Position numbers and translations under genes: made by a program. Source: Terana coerulea (taxonomy: Eukaryota > Basidiomycota > Agaricomycetes > Polyporales > Phanerochaetaceae). From it: a DNA stretch of 29,553 bases. This document shows positions 9,576-19,703 of this stretch, in pieces. Under the pieces are notes generated by a model. The model was not told the DNA's origin, did not search any database, and was given only the letters and a program-made list of their open reading frames with translations. How positions within the stretch are numbered: the stretch's first letter is position 1; every line of letters begins with the position of its first letter. The stretch is from contig JAKOGH010000826.1 in NCBI GenBank assembly GCA_024811115.1, forward strand, positions 1 through 29,553, written 5' to 3'.

Positions 9576-12500
9576 TTAGGACCTGGGTTTGCACTCTTTC
9601 TTATGCCCTTGTGCCCAATGTGCCTACTCCACGATTCAGCGATGTATGCTTCCAGAATGCCTCAGTGCCAGACTCACCCGTTGGCAAGACCGAGAGCAGT
9701 AATGTCTCTGCTTGCAACCGCTGCACGCCTTGAGGTTGTTCGGGCTGCCGCAATTGGCACATGCTGAATTTCCAGGACGGTCTGTGCGCCTGTCTGACAC
9801 GCCTTCCTGCAAAACTGTTCCAGTGGGGATGCCGTATTCGTCGACCAGTGGGGTGTTCACGAGCGTTTGTCCCTTCTTTACTGACGCGGCGCCGATACTG
9901 TGCTTATCCCAGTCCGAAGAAAACGGCACAACAAATTGCTTCGCGGCGTTGGTGACGGAGGCTTTAGAGTCTAGGGCAATTCGAACAGCTTGTTGGGCGT
10001 CCCGGATAGAGAAGTGGTCGAAATCGAAGTTCGCGGTGTAGCGCTGCTGAGAGTAGCCAGGCGAGTCAAACATTTTATCCAAAGCTTCCTTGCGTCCTTT
10101 TGCGCTCTTGTCGGCATCCTTAAGGAGATCGGACCACTCGTACGAGCTAATACCGTCAGGTGGATGCGCCCCCGCGCCGTCTAGGACCGTTACAGCACCT
10201 GTACTGTCTTGTATTGATGCTATACTTTCGACCTGTGCGTTACCAATAAAGTGAGTGAAGCAATGGCTTTCAAGTAAACCTTCTCACCTTGATGACAAAT
10301 AGCCAGTGATCACCGAAGTCGTATTCATACCCCATTGTGTCTTCAGGGCTCTGCATAATGTGAGCAATGGTCCACCTGGGAAGGGTCAGAACCTGGAACA
10401 GGCCTTAGTTGGCAGTCTATCATGCGTACTTGTCATCTGGGATAAACGCATAGCCCATCCCGTCGATATGCATCATATCGACGGAAGTCGAACCCTGTGG
10501 CAGGCAGCGTCAACTCGTGATGACAAGCTCTGAAACGATGAGTTCAACCTTAGGACCGAAAATTGCACCGTCCTTGAAATCGGTAAACACGTGGGAGTGC
10601 AGGTTTCGGACGCTACATGAGTAACATCAGCCGGACTGCATCAGGGAAAACCTCCTCACTTAATTAGCCTTTAAATAGGACTATTTGACCCTATTTGGGA
10701 AAATAGTGAAATAGGTAATTTAGGGCCCAGTAGTAAGGTTGCCATCGGGTCTGCAGTTATTTGGCCCTATTTTACCATGAAATAACACCTATTATTCGTT
10801 ATTTAAGAGTCTTTGTGCCGCTGCATTCTGCAGTTCAGTCCTTCCAACGCGAAAGTGATTTAAAACCAGTGTGATTCTCTACAGTACAAGACACTGACTA
10901 CATTACAGTAGTTAATACATCCCAGCGAAAAGGGGCGCACCTGTGCCCTGCAACCACATCTGGCTTCAACCTCCATGCGATCAGCATGCGTGCAAGCGCA
11001 GCCTCAAGCACAGACATCACAGCCTGATACGCCGTGAAGTTCTCCTCCTCCTTTGCCTGCTCACCCTCGTCCTCCGTGTTGATGACACCCAGGACGCCCG
11101 GGAATCCCCACCGCGCAAGCCACTATGGTGGCAATGTGGTATGCGTACGGGACGTTCACGCCCATGCACTTGCGACCAGCGGCCTTGAGCTTGACCTAGA
11201 GCGTGTCAAGCAGGCCTGCGACGACGCCGTCTTCGCAGTTGCGGTCCCTCGTCAGCATTCATCCATCACTCAGGCAAAGCCGACACGCACCTATTGTAGC
11301 ACGTGATGGAGAGCGTGGCGTACAATGCGTCCCGCACAAGGGGCTGCTCAAGCTCGGCGGGCGACATCCACATGGCGAGCATGCCCGCCACATGCGGCGC
11401 ACATTTATCAGCCATGAGGCCTGCGCGGCCCACGACGAGGTGTAGCGCGTCGTGAAGGCTGAGGACATCAGCCTTCACTAGCGCGGCGTACTTGCCCAAG
11501 CTATCACTCCATCAGCTATACGAGAGACTTCTAGCGGACGAAAGAGGACGCACCTGTGCCCCACAACCGCATCCAGCTTCAAGCCCCACGCGATGAACAT
11601 CCACGCAAGTGCAACCCGGTTTTGTCTTGGTCTTGGTGGGCTTCTCTAACTCGGCTCTGTTGTGTCTCCGCTCTGTCGCTTCAGTTCTCGTCGTCCTAGG
11701 TCTACCGTAGCGTGCTCTTTATCTCTGGCTTTAGCGGGTAGGCTTACCTGTGCACACAAATGTCTTGCTTTGGACGTGCGCAAACAGCGCAGTTTTCAAC
11801 GTGTGCACCACTTTGTTGACAGTTGAGCCGGCGGCGGTGAGCCGGAAGCGCATTGCCTGGCGCTGCGCGGTCGCGGTGTACGCCGCGTGGGCGAGGGCAT
11901 GCGGAGCCAGCGGCAGGTTTAAGAGTGCGCGATGTACATGGCGCGCTGCGCCTTAAGTGCTCCCTTGCTGTCCGCCGCGAACCCGACAACTATGCCACAG
12001 TTGTATAGTGTGTCACTCACCTGTGTCATGCTTATGCTGTCTCACTGTGCTTGATGCAGTGAGACCCTACGGCATGTGAACGAAGTCGCACATTGCGAAC
12101 AGATAAGAGGAGTGCACCTTCGGGCTGTGTGTACTTGAACACACGGTGGTGGTAGGAGAGAGAGAAGACATCTGCGAAGTCTTGCGACTCTGCGATGCAC
12201 AGTGGGGCTGATGAGGTAATCCGGCATTTGCCGAAGCGCCAACAAGCGTTGGTATGCATGAGGCGTCTATGAGTATGACGACTCACGAGCAAAATCCTGG
12301 CAAAGGGCATCCGCAACGTTCAGTAAGCAATTTATTCCACCTTCCATGTAAGTCTGTTCTTACATTATCATGAGTCTCTTACAGTGTTATGGATAGTGTT
12401 AAGAATTCATTAAGCTGTACTTAATAGCTGCAGAATAGGAGAAATAGCTACGTGAGTAAATGAGGTGAGAATTAGTCGAAATTTATTAGTCTTATAGCTG

Positions 12501-12915
12501 AAATAGGTCGTAATAGGAAGTATAGGTAAAATAGACCTAATTTAGACCTATTTAGCTTGGGAGGTTTTTCCTGATGTGCGACATGTCTGTGGTCAACAAG
12601 GGTGCACTCACAGCCCAAATAGTGGCTTCATAACCTTGTCGGAGAATACAGACAGCGTGATGCCACCCGAAACTTTCACGCTCCTCCAGATCCTCGGGCC
12701 CATTTGATGCTTTGGTTTTGGCATATGCTCGATATGGATATGCAGGGTGTAGTCGCGTTTGCGAAGGTCGGCGAGATCCACGGCGCTCAAAGCAGCTGTC
12801 TATTGTAGATGTGATGCGTGCGCAGGAGGTCAAGGGCGCAGAAGCATACCTTCTTATCTATCAGGGCGTTGACAAACTGCAGTTCCGGAGTTGGAAATGG
12901 ACTTGAGAAGTACAT
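9576..12915 (-). CDS. pRiA4b ORF-3-like domain fused to a MYND zinc finger
   Basis: Exons 12915-12850, 12799-12612, 10612-10549, 10494-10430, 10375-10288, 10232-9678 and 9623-9576 give 357 residues. Residues about 38-200 match the pRiA4b ORF-3-like fold: RIWRSVKVSGGITLSVFSDK, NLHSHVFTD..DG..FGPK, VDMMHIDGMGYAFIPDD, EYDFGDHWLFVIKVE and AVTVLDGAGAHPP. The C-terminal MYND finger is complete: C315-C318, C327-C330, C336-C340, and H349-C353 supplied by the last 48-nt exon (HWAQGHKKEC). MYND fingers usually bind proteins. Reading straight through 10548-10495 meets a TGA at 10512-10510; this 54-nt piece (GTTGAA..CACAG) is a multiple of three and is probably an intron with a weak donor, since removal gives the family-like FGPK-GSTS-DMMH. 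The third intron (12611-10613) is 1999 nt because element E1 sits in it; without E1 it would be about 60 nt. The start at 12915 is the first ATG in frame and is less sure. Confidence 0.82.
10941..11107 (-). pseudogene. Second copy of the PKS acyltransferase N-terminal part
   Basis: Reads GFPGVLGVINTEDEG..YQAVMSVLEAALARMLIAWRLKPDVVAGHR and ends at the same GHS splice donor (AG/GTGCGC) as the first copy at 11554. It lies after, not before, the C-terminal acyltransferase block, so the pieces are rearranged or tandemly duplicated. DNA similarity between 10923-11010 and 11533-11620 is visible by eye. Confidence 0.7.
11108..11919 (-). pseudogene. Polyketide synthase acyltransferase fragment (non-reducing PKS type), decayed
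   Basis: In order on the minus strand: a KS-AT linker ending KTFVCTG (11919-11748; compare FVFTGQG), then ALAWMFIAWGLKLDAVVGHR ending at 11554. A 53-nt intron (11553-11501) whose splice rebuilds the active-site GHS-LG context follows. Next is LGKYAALVKADVLSLHDALHLV..RAGLM..MLAMWMSPAELE..ITCYN (11500-11291), another intron, and DGVVAGLLDTL then KLKAAGRKC..NVPYAYHIA (11247-11125). These match the malonyl/acetyl transferase domain of fungal NR-PKS. An in-frame TAG at 11198-11196, missing sequence between FVCTG and ALAW, and the absence of KS, ACP and TE parts show it is a dead fragment. Introns are kept, so the capture was from genomic DNA. Confidence 0.72.
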
Positions 12916-13950
12916 AAACTGAATATCCATCTATACGAGTGGCCATCAGGGGCGACCAAATGGGCAACAACGATTACACCGACCTTGCGTTGCATCACCC
13001 TCATGTAGTCTGGTATCAGAGCCCTCCTGATCGGATCCCCACTAGAATTTTGTGAGCATAAATCCTTATTCACAGGCTTGGAAGACTCATACGGGTAAAA
13101 TGCCCCAGGATTTTAATCCTGCCGTCAAGACACTTATATTGTCTGAAGTCCTTCGGGTCTAGTCCCATCATTAAGCCTTATCTTCTAGTATAGCCCGTAC
13201 ATCAAACTCACCCTCCCAGAGTATTTCATCCAATCCAAATCCAGCGTCCTGGAAGAGGAACTTGACATATTTTGGCATCCGGAGTTGGCCGCGAGGAGTG
13301 ACACGGCGAGGATCTGCGGCGTTGATCCTGCCATCCCCTGGGTTCGGGCCTACCGTAAGGTTCATTCTACGCCTATGACACGACTGGGTTAGTAGAGGGA
13401 CGTGGTGGTGGTCGCAATTCAAGATTGTGCTGTGTGGCGCGGAGCCTAAAATGCATGGACAGTGTGACTGTTACAGTCACATCCCGATCGGTGGCCTGCG
13501 GTGGCCACTGCAGTTGTTTCAACAACGTCAAAGGTGCATAGGAAGATATGCTCACAAAGCATAAGAGATCGCACGTGTAGACTTAGCTCACAGCGCCTCG
13601 TAGTCCAGCCTGGGAACCACAGCTGTCAGCGAAGCTGGTAAGCATTGGTCACAACTTCACGCCACAAAGGCCGTGGCCGGACCGTGTCAGAAAACCGCAC
13701 TGGGAGGGCTATGCTTAAGCGTGTTCATACCCCTAGGGAGTTTTTCAGGTTGGGTTCCCAAGCGTCTCGGACGCTGCGCTCAGCATTTTCGGACCAAAGA
13801 CCGATCCTGCTAGCCAGCTACTACGCCTAGAACACAGAAATATAATTTATAATAAGAATACTGATACACAACACACCTAAAACCCAAAGAGACCCAAAGT
13901 CCACTGCTCACGACATAGATACTTCGCGGTCGATTAGCTACCTCACCCGC
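12916..13950. other. Gene-poor stretch with one copy of a dispersed repeat
   Basis: About 1 kb upstream of the pRiA4b-MYND start and downstream of the 638-residue membrane protein gene. An 83-codon minus-strand frame at 13422-13171 (containing RMPKYVKFLFQDAGFGLDEI) resembles nothing I know. The right third holds the dispersed repeat at 13583-13811. Confidence 0.45.
13583..13811. repeat. Dispersed repeat, copy 1
   Basis: About 230 bp similar, in the same orientation, to 17691-17929. Shared words include AGCTCACAGCGCCTCGTAGT, GTCAGAAAA, GTGTTCATRCCCCTAGGGAG and, in both, GTCTCG.ACGC. No terminal repeats or coding content were seen; identity by eye is perhaps three quarters. Confidence 0.75.
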
Positions 13951-16325
13951 TCATCGCTCATGGTAGGGATTGATGATGTCTTTCCCGTATTTTCGCAGCT
14001 CGTCGAGAGCGGGTTCGTCACCGTCCACCTCTTCGGCGAGCCTTTCCGCTCTCCGCTGGGACGTGTCCCTTCCCAGTAGCCACGTAATTTCCAGGAGTCC
14101 CAAAGTGCCTACAGGGTGTCTAGCCTTCTCGGGATGCCGAGGCTGTCTAATGACTGTGATTGCGATCAACAGCATAGCTGTAGATACACCGAAGGCGAGC
14201 CATGGCTAATCAAGGATAATTAGCATGCGTATAGGGTGTGGGCTGAAGTGTACTCACGCCGTCTTGATTTATCTAGGGAAAGTGTTAGAATTGCGTCTGG
14301 ATCTCAACGGAGTTCGGCAGCTTACCAGCACTGAGTCCGTACTTGCGTCCGCATCATAGCCGACCCAGTCATCGGCGTCGGAGCTGGTAAGGATCGAACG
14401 TATCGCCGCTGCAACACCCACCAGTCAGTGTTCAGCGCACTATGTTGTATACGCAACTATCTCTTACCACGCCAGAAGACCGTCGCAATCAGAGCCACCA
14501 ATGTACATTTCGAGGTCCATGAGATTGATATGCTGGACGACCGGCCTGTAATATCCCAGAGCCTCCATACCGATGCTATGATCCCACGACAAATTAGACC
14601 AGAGTAAACACACGGCATGAGCATGACAACGTACTCCTCGAGGAGAGAAGGGGTGTATGTGAGATTCGTGTCGGAGTTCCCTATCTGAAAGAATTGCGGT
14701 GTATGGCTTGGAGGTGAAAGCGACGGAAAAGATCCAATCTACGAAAGGGATCCTCAGTTAGGCAGTCAGGAAATACAAGCACTCGGACAGCACATACGAG
14801 AGCAAGGGTCGAATCTTCCGTGGGCGGCGATATCACAGGCAAGGTCGAGTTGCCGTCCCACTCTATCTTGTACCGTGGAAAGTAGTCGGTGTCGACATAT
14901 CGCGCGTAGGTGTCAAAGAGTATGTTGGCATGAGGCGCTTCAACGTTACATGCCATAACGTATACAGAGGAAATAGCAGCTGCACAGAGATATGAGCGAC
15001 ACTCAAGTAGCTGATACACGGGAGCACCTACCGCAGTCCGCCGATACACTGCAATCGTACGGATAGACCGTCGGTGAAAGACTGATAGCGTCGGCTGAAA
15101 AGCCGTTGCTGTCAATCACTTTCATCGTTGACGCTACAATCATGGTTGGCGGTGGGGTAGCATCCGACGAGCCATTTCGCCACACTGCGGGCCGGATGTT
15201 GAGTGATCGCGCGGCTGGGAGAGCACGTCTACGAGTTAGCCGTCATGACAAGAGATACAAGTCTTCGACAGAACGCGTACTTGGTGCGATTACGACATCC
15301 TCCAGGTCGTCGTGAACATGGACTGTAAAGGCCGAGGTTGTCGCATTGAACGCTACCTGTTGTGCATTGGGTAGCTTCTGGCAGCTTGCTACGAATGCGG
15401 TAGCACTGATAGAAACGTCTTGGGTGCCTGTCTGGTAGAAGTTCGGGACATCATATACGATCGAGCCCTGCAATCCGTTCGTTGTTGGCAGAAGCATTCG
15501 ACCTGGCGTCCAAACCAACGGAATGATGTCTATGCTCGGAAAAGCCTCCCTAAGTCTAGCACAGCTCAATAAAGTCGGAAATAGGCCATCCAAAGTGAGA
15601 AAGACTTACTGAACTGTGTCGTTCCCAATGAACTTCAGCTTCCCGGTGATCTTGTCATAGCTAGAACTATGACCAGTGATCACCGTGAAGGTGAACAAAT
15701 GAGAAGCGATGCTGCTCAAAGCCAAGATCCCGCCCAAGTAGAGCAAAATGCACAGTACCAGGCCCGCAGCAGCGAGGTCCTGTCTCCGATGAGGATTACG
15801 ACGACGGAGAACGTCCTTGCATCTCCAAATCACAGGGACGGCTGCACCAAGGCCTAGCCATGCAGTCGACTGGTCGTTCATGGACGTGAGGCTGTGCCTT
15901 TCCCGCAAAATTCGCTTCAGAGCCAGCTTCTGAGTGAGCCAGAGTAACGGTATCGTGTATATCTAAACACGACAACCGTAAGTCTACAAGGGCTTAAGGG
16001 ACGACGGGCGACCACTCACTTGTATCGCTTTACTCGGAAACGTGACCACCGCCCAGTACATCAACCATTCTGCCATGTTGAGTTCATTATCGTTGAACTG
16101 AAAGGGTACACCGCGACGCTTGTACCGGGTGATGATTAGAAATAAACTGCCAGCAATGAGGGCCAAATGCATGACCATGCAAAGGGTAACGAGGAGTATT
16201 TCCGTGAATCGAATCCCGCCGCCGCCCGCTGGTGGACTTCTGCGTGGTTCTCCCCGTTCTTTCTTGGGAAAGTCGTCCTGATCATCGTCTTGAAGGGGAG
16301 CGTATGGGAGGATCTTCACGTCCAT
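13951..16325 (-). CDS. Multi-pass membrane protein of unknown function (638 aa, Agaricomycete family)
   Basis: Nine exons, all in phase: 16325-16020, 15962-15610, 15549-15281, 15214-15032, 14979-14798, 14738-14468, 14408-14326, 14272-14258 (15 nt) and 14205-13951; introns 52-66 nt. Membrane segments lie at about residues 42-66, 86-111, 165-190, 466-488 and 556-574. A large, probably extracytosolic region of about 270 residues with NxS/T sites (NDT, NAT, NGS, NST) lies between the third and fourth. The blocks WLTQKLALKR, LTSMNDQSTAWLGLGAAVP, and the N-terminal LMHL-like helix recall a broad mushroom family with WLTQ.LALRR and LTAIHD..AWAGLGSA motifs, whose function I do not know. The C-terminal tail is cytosolic and acidic (EEVDGDEPALDELRKYG). 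The gene appears intact. Confidence 0.85.
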
Positions 16326-18087
16326 CTTGTGGGCGGGTCCAGTCGGAGTAGAGGAGAGAACAGAGGGAGTGAGCTAGAGGCCAGAGCGGACGCGACGTAT
16401 TTGCATACCCTGGCACCTGGCACCGTTGCGCTTATTTACCAGCTGACAGATGCCACGGCATCCATCAAGCGCGGATCGTGAGTTAAGGCGGCTGTACCGC
16501 GCGCTTTCCATGGCGGTGTTGCATTTACTAGTTCCTTGATACGAGGATCACAGCCAGATCAAAGAAGGGACATCCTGGGAGCTACGACGAGCTTAGAAAC
16601 TGACCATGCACCGGACAACGTCTGAGCTCACCGGACAGAAGCCCACTTCCATAACGGTGGTGGGTGCCATTTTGTTTACATTGTACTAGGGATTTCGTGA
16701 ACACAGAAACAATGATGCATGGCTGGCGCTCACGTTGAGTCAGTGTTCCAGGCTGTTGACTGCTCGATGTGTATACTCGAGCAATGAAGCCCATTCATCA
16801 GAAACTCTAAACCTCCGGAGACGAACACGGAGGCCAGCCGCGCGCGAGTGTGAAGTGGGACGACCGCTAAGTGCAAACTCCTGGGGTTTGGCAGCTTGGC
16901 AGTTGTCCGATAGCCAAGCGACTTTCGCCCTCATCATCCCAACCAGTCCTGAAAAGGCTGGCTTGGGGTCTCGTCTCACCGGGTCAGCCCAGGGTGGGTA
17001 TGTGACTACGTAACTGGCAAGATATCATCCTAGCAACTCCCCGTCAACGGCTGGACATATAGTATATCAGGAAGCTCATACGTACCCAGGAGACAATGTG
17101 ACACAGGCACCGTGGCTCGGCTACTGAAGTGTATAAGGTTCAAGGACCCTAGATTGCCCGCACGGCGGCGGAAGTAGTGATGGTTTGGCAGCACACCGTT
17201 GCTGTGCATCAGGAAGATTTCGGCACGGCGGCGGCACGGCAGCAGACGCCATTATGTAATCAAGCGCCAGCACTCAACACACGCCAACGACGCAGCCACC
17301 GCCAACTGGCATTTAAGCAATTATTGCTCCTTAAAAATTGCCTTAAGGAAATTACACAACCATAAGCGCATGAGGAATAATTACGAACAATTTACTGAGT
17401 CAAGTGTGGCCCAGGAGTACATAAGATCCTCCATTTCTTTCGGCCCGGGCCCTGCGAAGCACGTCGGTCGACAACGCTATGGAGAAGTTCATGCATGCAA
17501 TCCCAGTATTCTAGCATGTACTCGCTCAACATGAAGAGGCGGGTCATAGGTCGAAGGCCGTTAAAGCCGCATGGTTTAACATCATCAAAGCTAATCATTC
17601 CAGCGAACCTAAACGCCACAATGCCGCAGCCCAAAGCGGAAGGCCTCCTTCGACTCGGGGAGCGCCTAGCGCCAAAGCACGTCACAGAACGTAGCTCACA
17701 GCGCCTCGTAGTCTCGATTTGCAGCCGTCATCGAAGCTGATCAGCATTGATCACAGCTTGACACCCCGGTCAGTCGCCGGACCGAGTCAGAAAATGGCAC
17801 TGGCAGGGATCCACTGCTGTACTTCAGGTTCAACGCGCGTGTTCATGCCCCTAGGGAGTTTTCGGGTTAGGTTACCAAGTGTCTCGAACGCTTCGCTCAA
17901 TACTGTGGAAACAAGACTGATCTCGACTCCGCGGAGCAGTTGCATAAAGAGTTGGCCTATCAGTCTGTCACCTCCATATCTTTGAAGCTCAAGCTCCGAG
18001 ATGGGGTTTCCTTCACCCAGGCCTTCTCTTCTTGCGTGCTAGTTACTGCATGTTTGAGCCCATCATGGAAATCTCCCGAGCTCTGTT
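16326..18087. other. 1.8-kb gene-poor region
   Basis: No frame on either strand carries recognisable coding signal. It begins with the promoter side of the membrane protein gene, has a short GGCGGC/CGGCAC-rich patch at about 17160-17250 and an AT-rich patch at 17300-17400, and ends with dispersed repeat copy 2 next to element E2. Confidence 0.5.
17691..17929. repeat. Dispersed repeat, copy 2
   Basis: Second copy of the repeat at 13583-13811, same orientation, about 4.1 kb away. The copies differ by many substitutions and small indels, so they are not a recent duplication. Confidence 0.75.
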
Positions 18088-18594
18088 CATCTGAAAAACC
18101 CCCTTACTATTCCTGCCTAATGCATGCTGATAAGCACTAATTCATTGCACATAAGCTTCAAAGTAACACAACTAGATAAATAGATGCATTAGGCCAATAA
18201 GGCAGTTTAGTGAGGTCCTTTGCTAATTGTCTTAATTATTCTATATATTAGGGCAATTAGTTCTATTTCTCAGCTATTTGTTTCCTTACTGTCCTATTTT
18301 GTTCCTTACATGCAGCTATAATACCACTACTGCTTGACTAATCATCTGAGAAATCCCCCTTCTTAATTTAACCTGATGCACTGTATTGCATATTTAGTTA
18401 TCTACATACAAGACTAAGCTACCTAACACAACAAACTACTTGTACTGTGCAGGTAAGCCCATGCACCATGCACCATACTCACCTGCACTGCGCCATGCCC
18501 ACCTGTGTGTTGTATCTGTCAGTAACATACTTACGTACACCACTACCCTGGCCCTCATGTCGTGCACCAGCCCCTTCTGACGGGGCGCACTTGT

Positions 18595-19245
18595 CAGCGT
18601 CGGTCTGCACGCGTCGTGCTTCGCCACGTCCTGCGCGCCAGCGCCGGCGCGGTGCGCGTGCTGCGCTCGTTGGCGTCGTGCTGGGGTAGCTTGCTACCCT
18701 GGTCCCTCGCGTCGTGCGTCGGCCCTTTGTAACGGCGGCACGCTCGCCTGCGTCGGCCTGCGCGCGTCGTGCTTCGCCACGTCCTGCGCGCCGGCGTTGG
18801 CGTGGTGCGCATCCGTCGGCACCGTACGTGCGTGCGCCGCTGTCCCGCCCTGCGTATCTTGCGCGTCGTGCTGTACGCGCCGGTTTCTTGTGCGTCGGCG
18901 TCGCGCTCACCTGCGTCGGTCTGCGCGCGTCGTGCTTCGCCACGTCCCGCGCGCCGGTGTTGGTGTTATGCGCGTGCTGCGTTCTCGGCGTCGCGCCTGT
19001 GTAGCTTGTTGCGCTGGTCCCTCGCGTCGTACGTCGGCCCTTTGTAACGGCGGCGCGCTCGCCTACGTCGGCCTGCGTGTGCTGTGCTTCACCACGTCCC
19101 GCGCGCTGGCGTCGGCGTTGTGCGCCGCCGTTCGTGTCGTACGCGTCGTGTCGTGCGCGCCGGCTTCTTGTGCGTCGGTGTCGCGGCCGCCGGCGTTGAG
19201 CTTGTTGCGTCGTGCTTGACTACGCGGGCGTTCGCGCGCGGTGTT
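18595..19245. repeat. GC-rich minisatellite with about 150-165-bp units
   Basis: The block CGCGTCGTGCTTCGCCACG recurs at about 18610, 18760 and 18926, and in diverged form at about 19082. A second block, GTCGGCCCTTTGTAACGGCG, occurs only twice, at about 18718 and 19034 (316 bp apart, two unit lengths). This points to a higher-order repeat. Long open frames across it are a by-product of base composition (Arg/Ala-rich or Cys/Val-rich) and I do not call them genes. Confidence 0.75.
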
Positions 19246-19601
19246 CGTTGCTGGTGGGGATGCGTGGTGCCTATTCATGAAAGCACCGTCCATAAGCCGT
19301 GCATGCACGGCCATGGACGGCTCTGGGTAGCAGCGGTGGATGCGGCGAGAGGGCCACGTACCTCGTTTGCAGGGGAGCCCCTCCCCTTCAACAGTCTTGC
19401 TCGATAATTCACGCGTCCCCCCACTCTTGTGTGGTGTCGCTTGGGTCCTGGTGTCGCGGTAGGTGGTCGCTGACGCAGCTAACGCGTCGGTTAGGAATGA
19501 GGGACCGAGGGAATGAAAGATGACGCCAACCAAACGCGAAGGGTTAAGGCGCTTCAATATACCCAGTAAGTTATGACCATTCTGTACGATAATACACTCA
19601 A

Positions 19602-19703
19602 GCCGCTATGGCGCAGTTGTTAATCTACTGGGCGCGTTTACCCAGGTGGTCCTCGGTTCAAGTCCTTCCGGGTGCATTGTGGTTATTTCTGATCATCTTT
19701 TTT
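19602..19703 (+). ncRNA. tRNA-like RNA polymerase III unit (SINE head or tRNA relic)
   Basis: An A-box-like TGGCGCAGTTG (19609-19619) and a B-box GGTTCAAGTCC (19655-19665) are spaced as in a tRNA gene, and a T6 run at 19698-19703 could end pol III transcription. A hairpin CTGGG/CCCAG between the boxes sits where the anticodon arm would be, but its loop is 8 nt. The acceptor and T stems do not pair well, so this is not a working tRNA. It may be a tRNA-derived promoter of a short repeat. Confidence 0.45.

Larger units (their letters stand above)
10639..12576. mobile_element. E1: non-autonomous inverted-repeat element with captured PKS fragments
   Basis: The left end starts CATCAGGGAAAACCTCC; the right end, reverse-complemented, starts CATCAGGAAAAACCTCC. 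Just inside both ends lie AT-rich subterminal stretches rich in CTATTT/AAATAG words (10660-10810 and 12400-12555). The middle is GC-rich and holds decayed polyketide synthase sequence. No transposase is seen. A 2-bp TG duplication is possible (TG before 10639 and after 12576), but the exact borders are not certain. The element lies wholly inside an intron of the pRiA4b-MYND gene. Its ends resemble those of E2 at 18088-20559. Confidence 0.78.

Noticed and set aside
12032..12316. Minus-strand frame upstream of the PKS fragment inside E1
   Set aside because: Could be further captured sequence, but it does not resemble a KS, SAT or other PKS domain.
13011..13022. TGGTATCAGAGC, identical to the common plant retrotransposon primer-binding site for initiator tRNA-Met
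   Set aside because: No LTR end, second LTR or gag/pol sequence is next to it, and the upstream side is occupied by exons of the pRiA4b-MYND gene. Probably chance.
13171..13422. 83-codon minus-strand frame with RMPKYVKFLFQDAGFGLDEI
   Set aside because: No recognised family, no splice partners and no evidence of conservation.
18479..19219. Long open frames on both strands (Arg/Ala-rich or Cys/Val-rich)
   Set aside because: They follow the GC-rich minisatellite in several phases at once and match no family.
19602..19678. Functional tRNA gene
   Set aside because: A and B boxes are good, but acceptor and T stems fail to pair, so only a tRNA-like unit is called.
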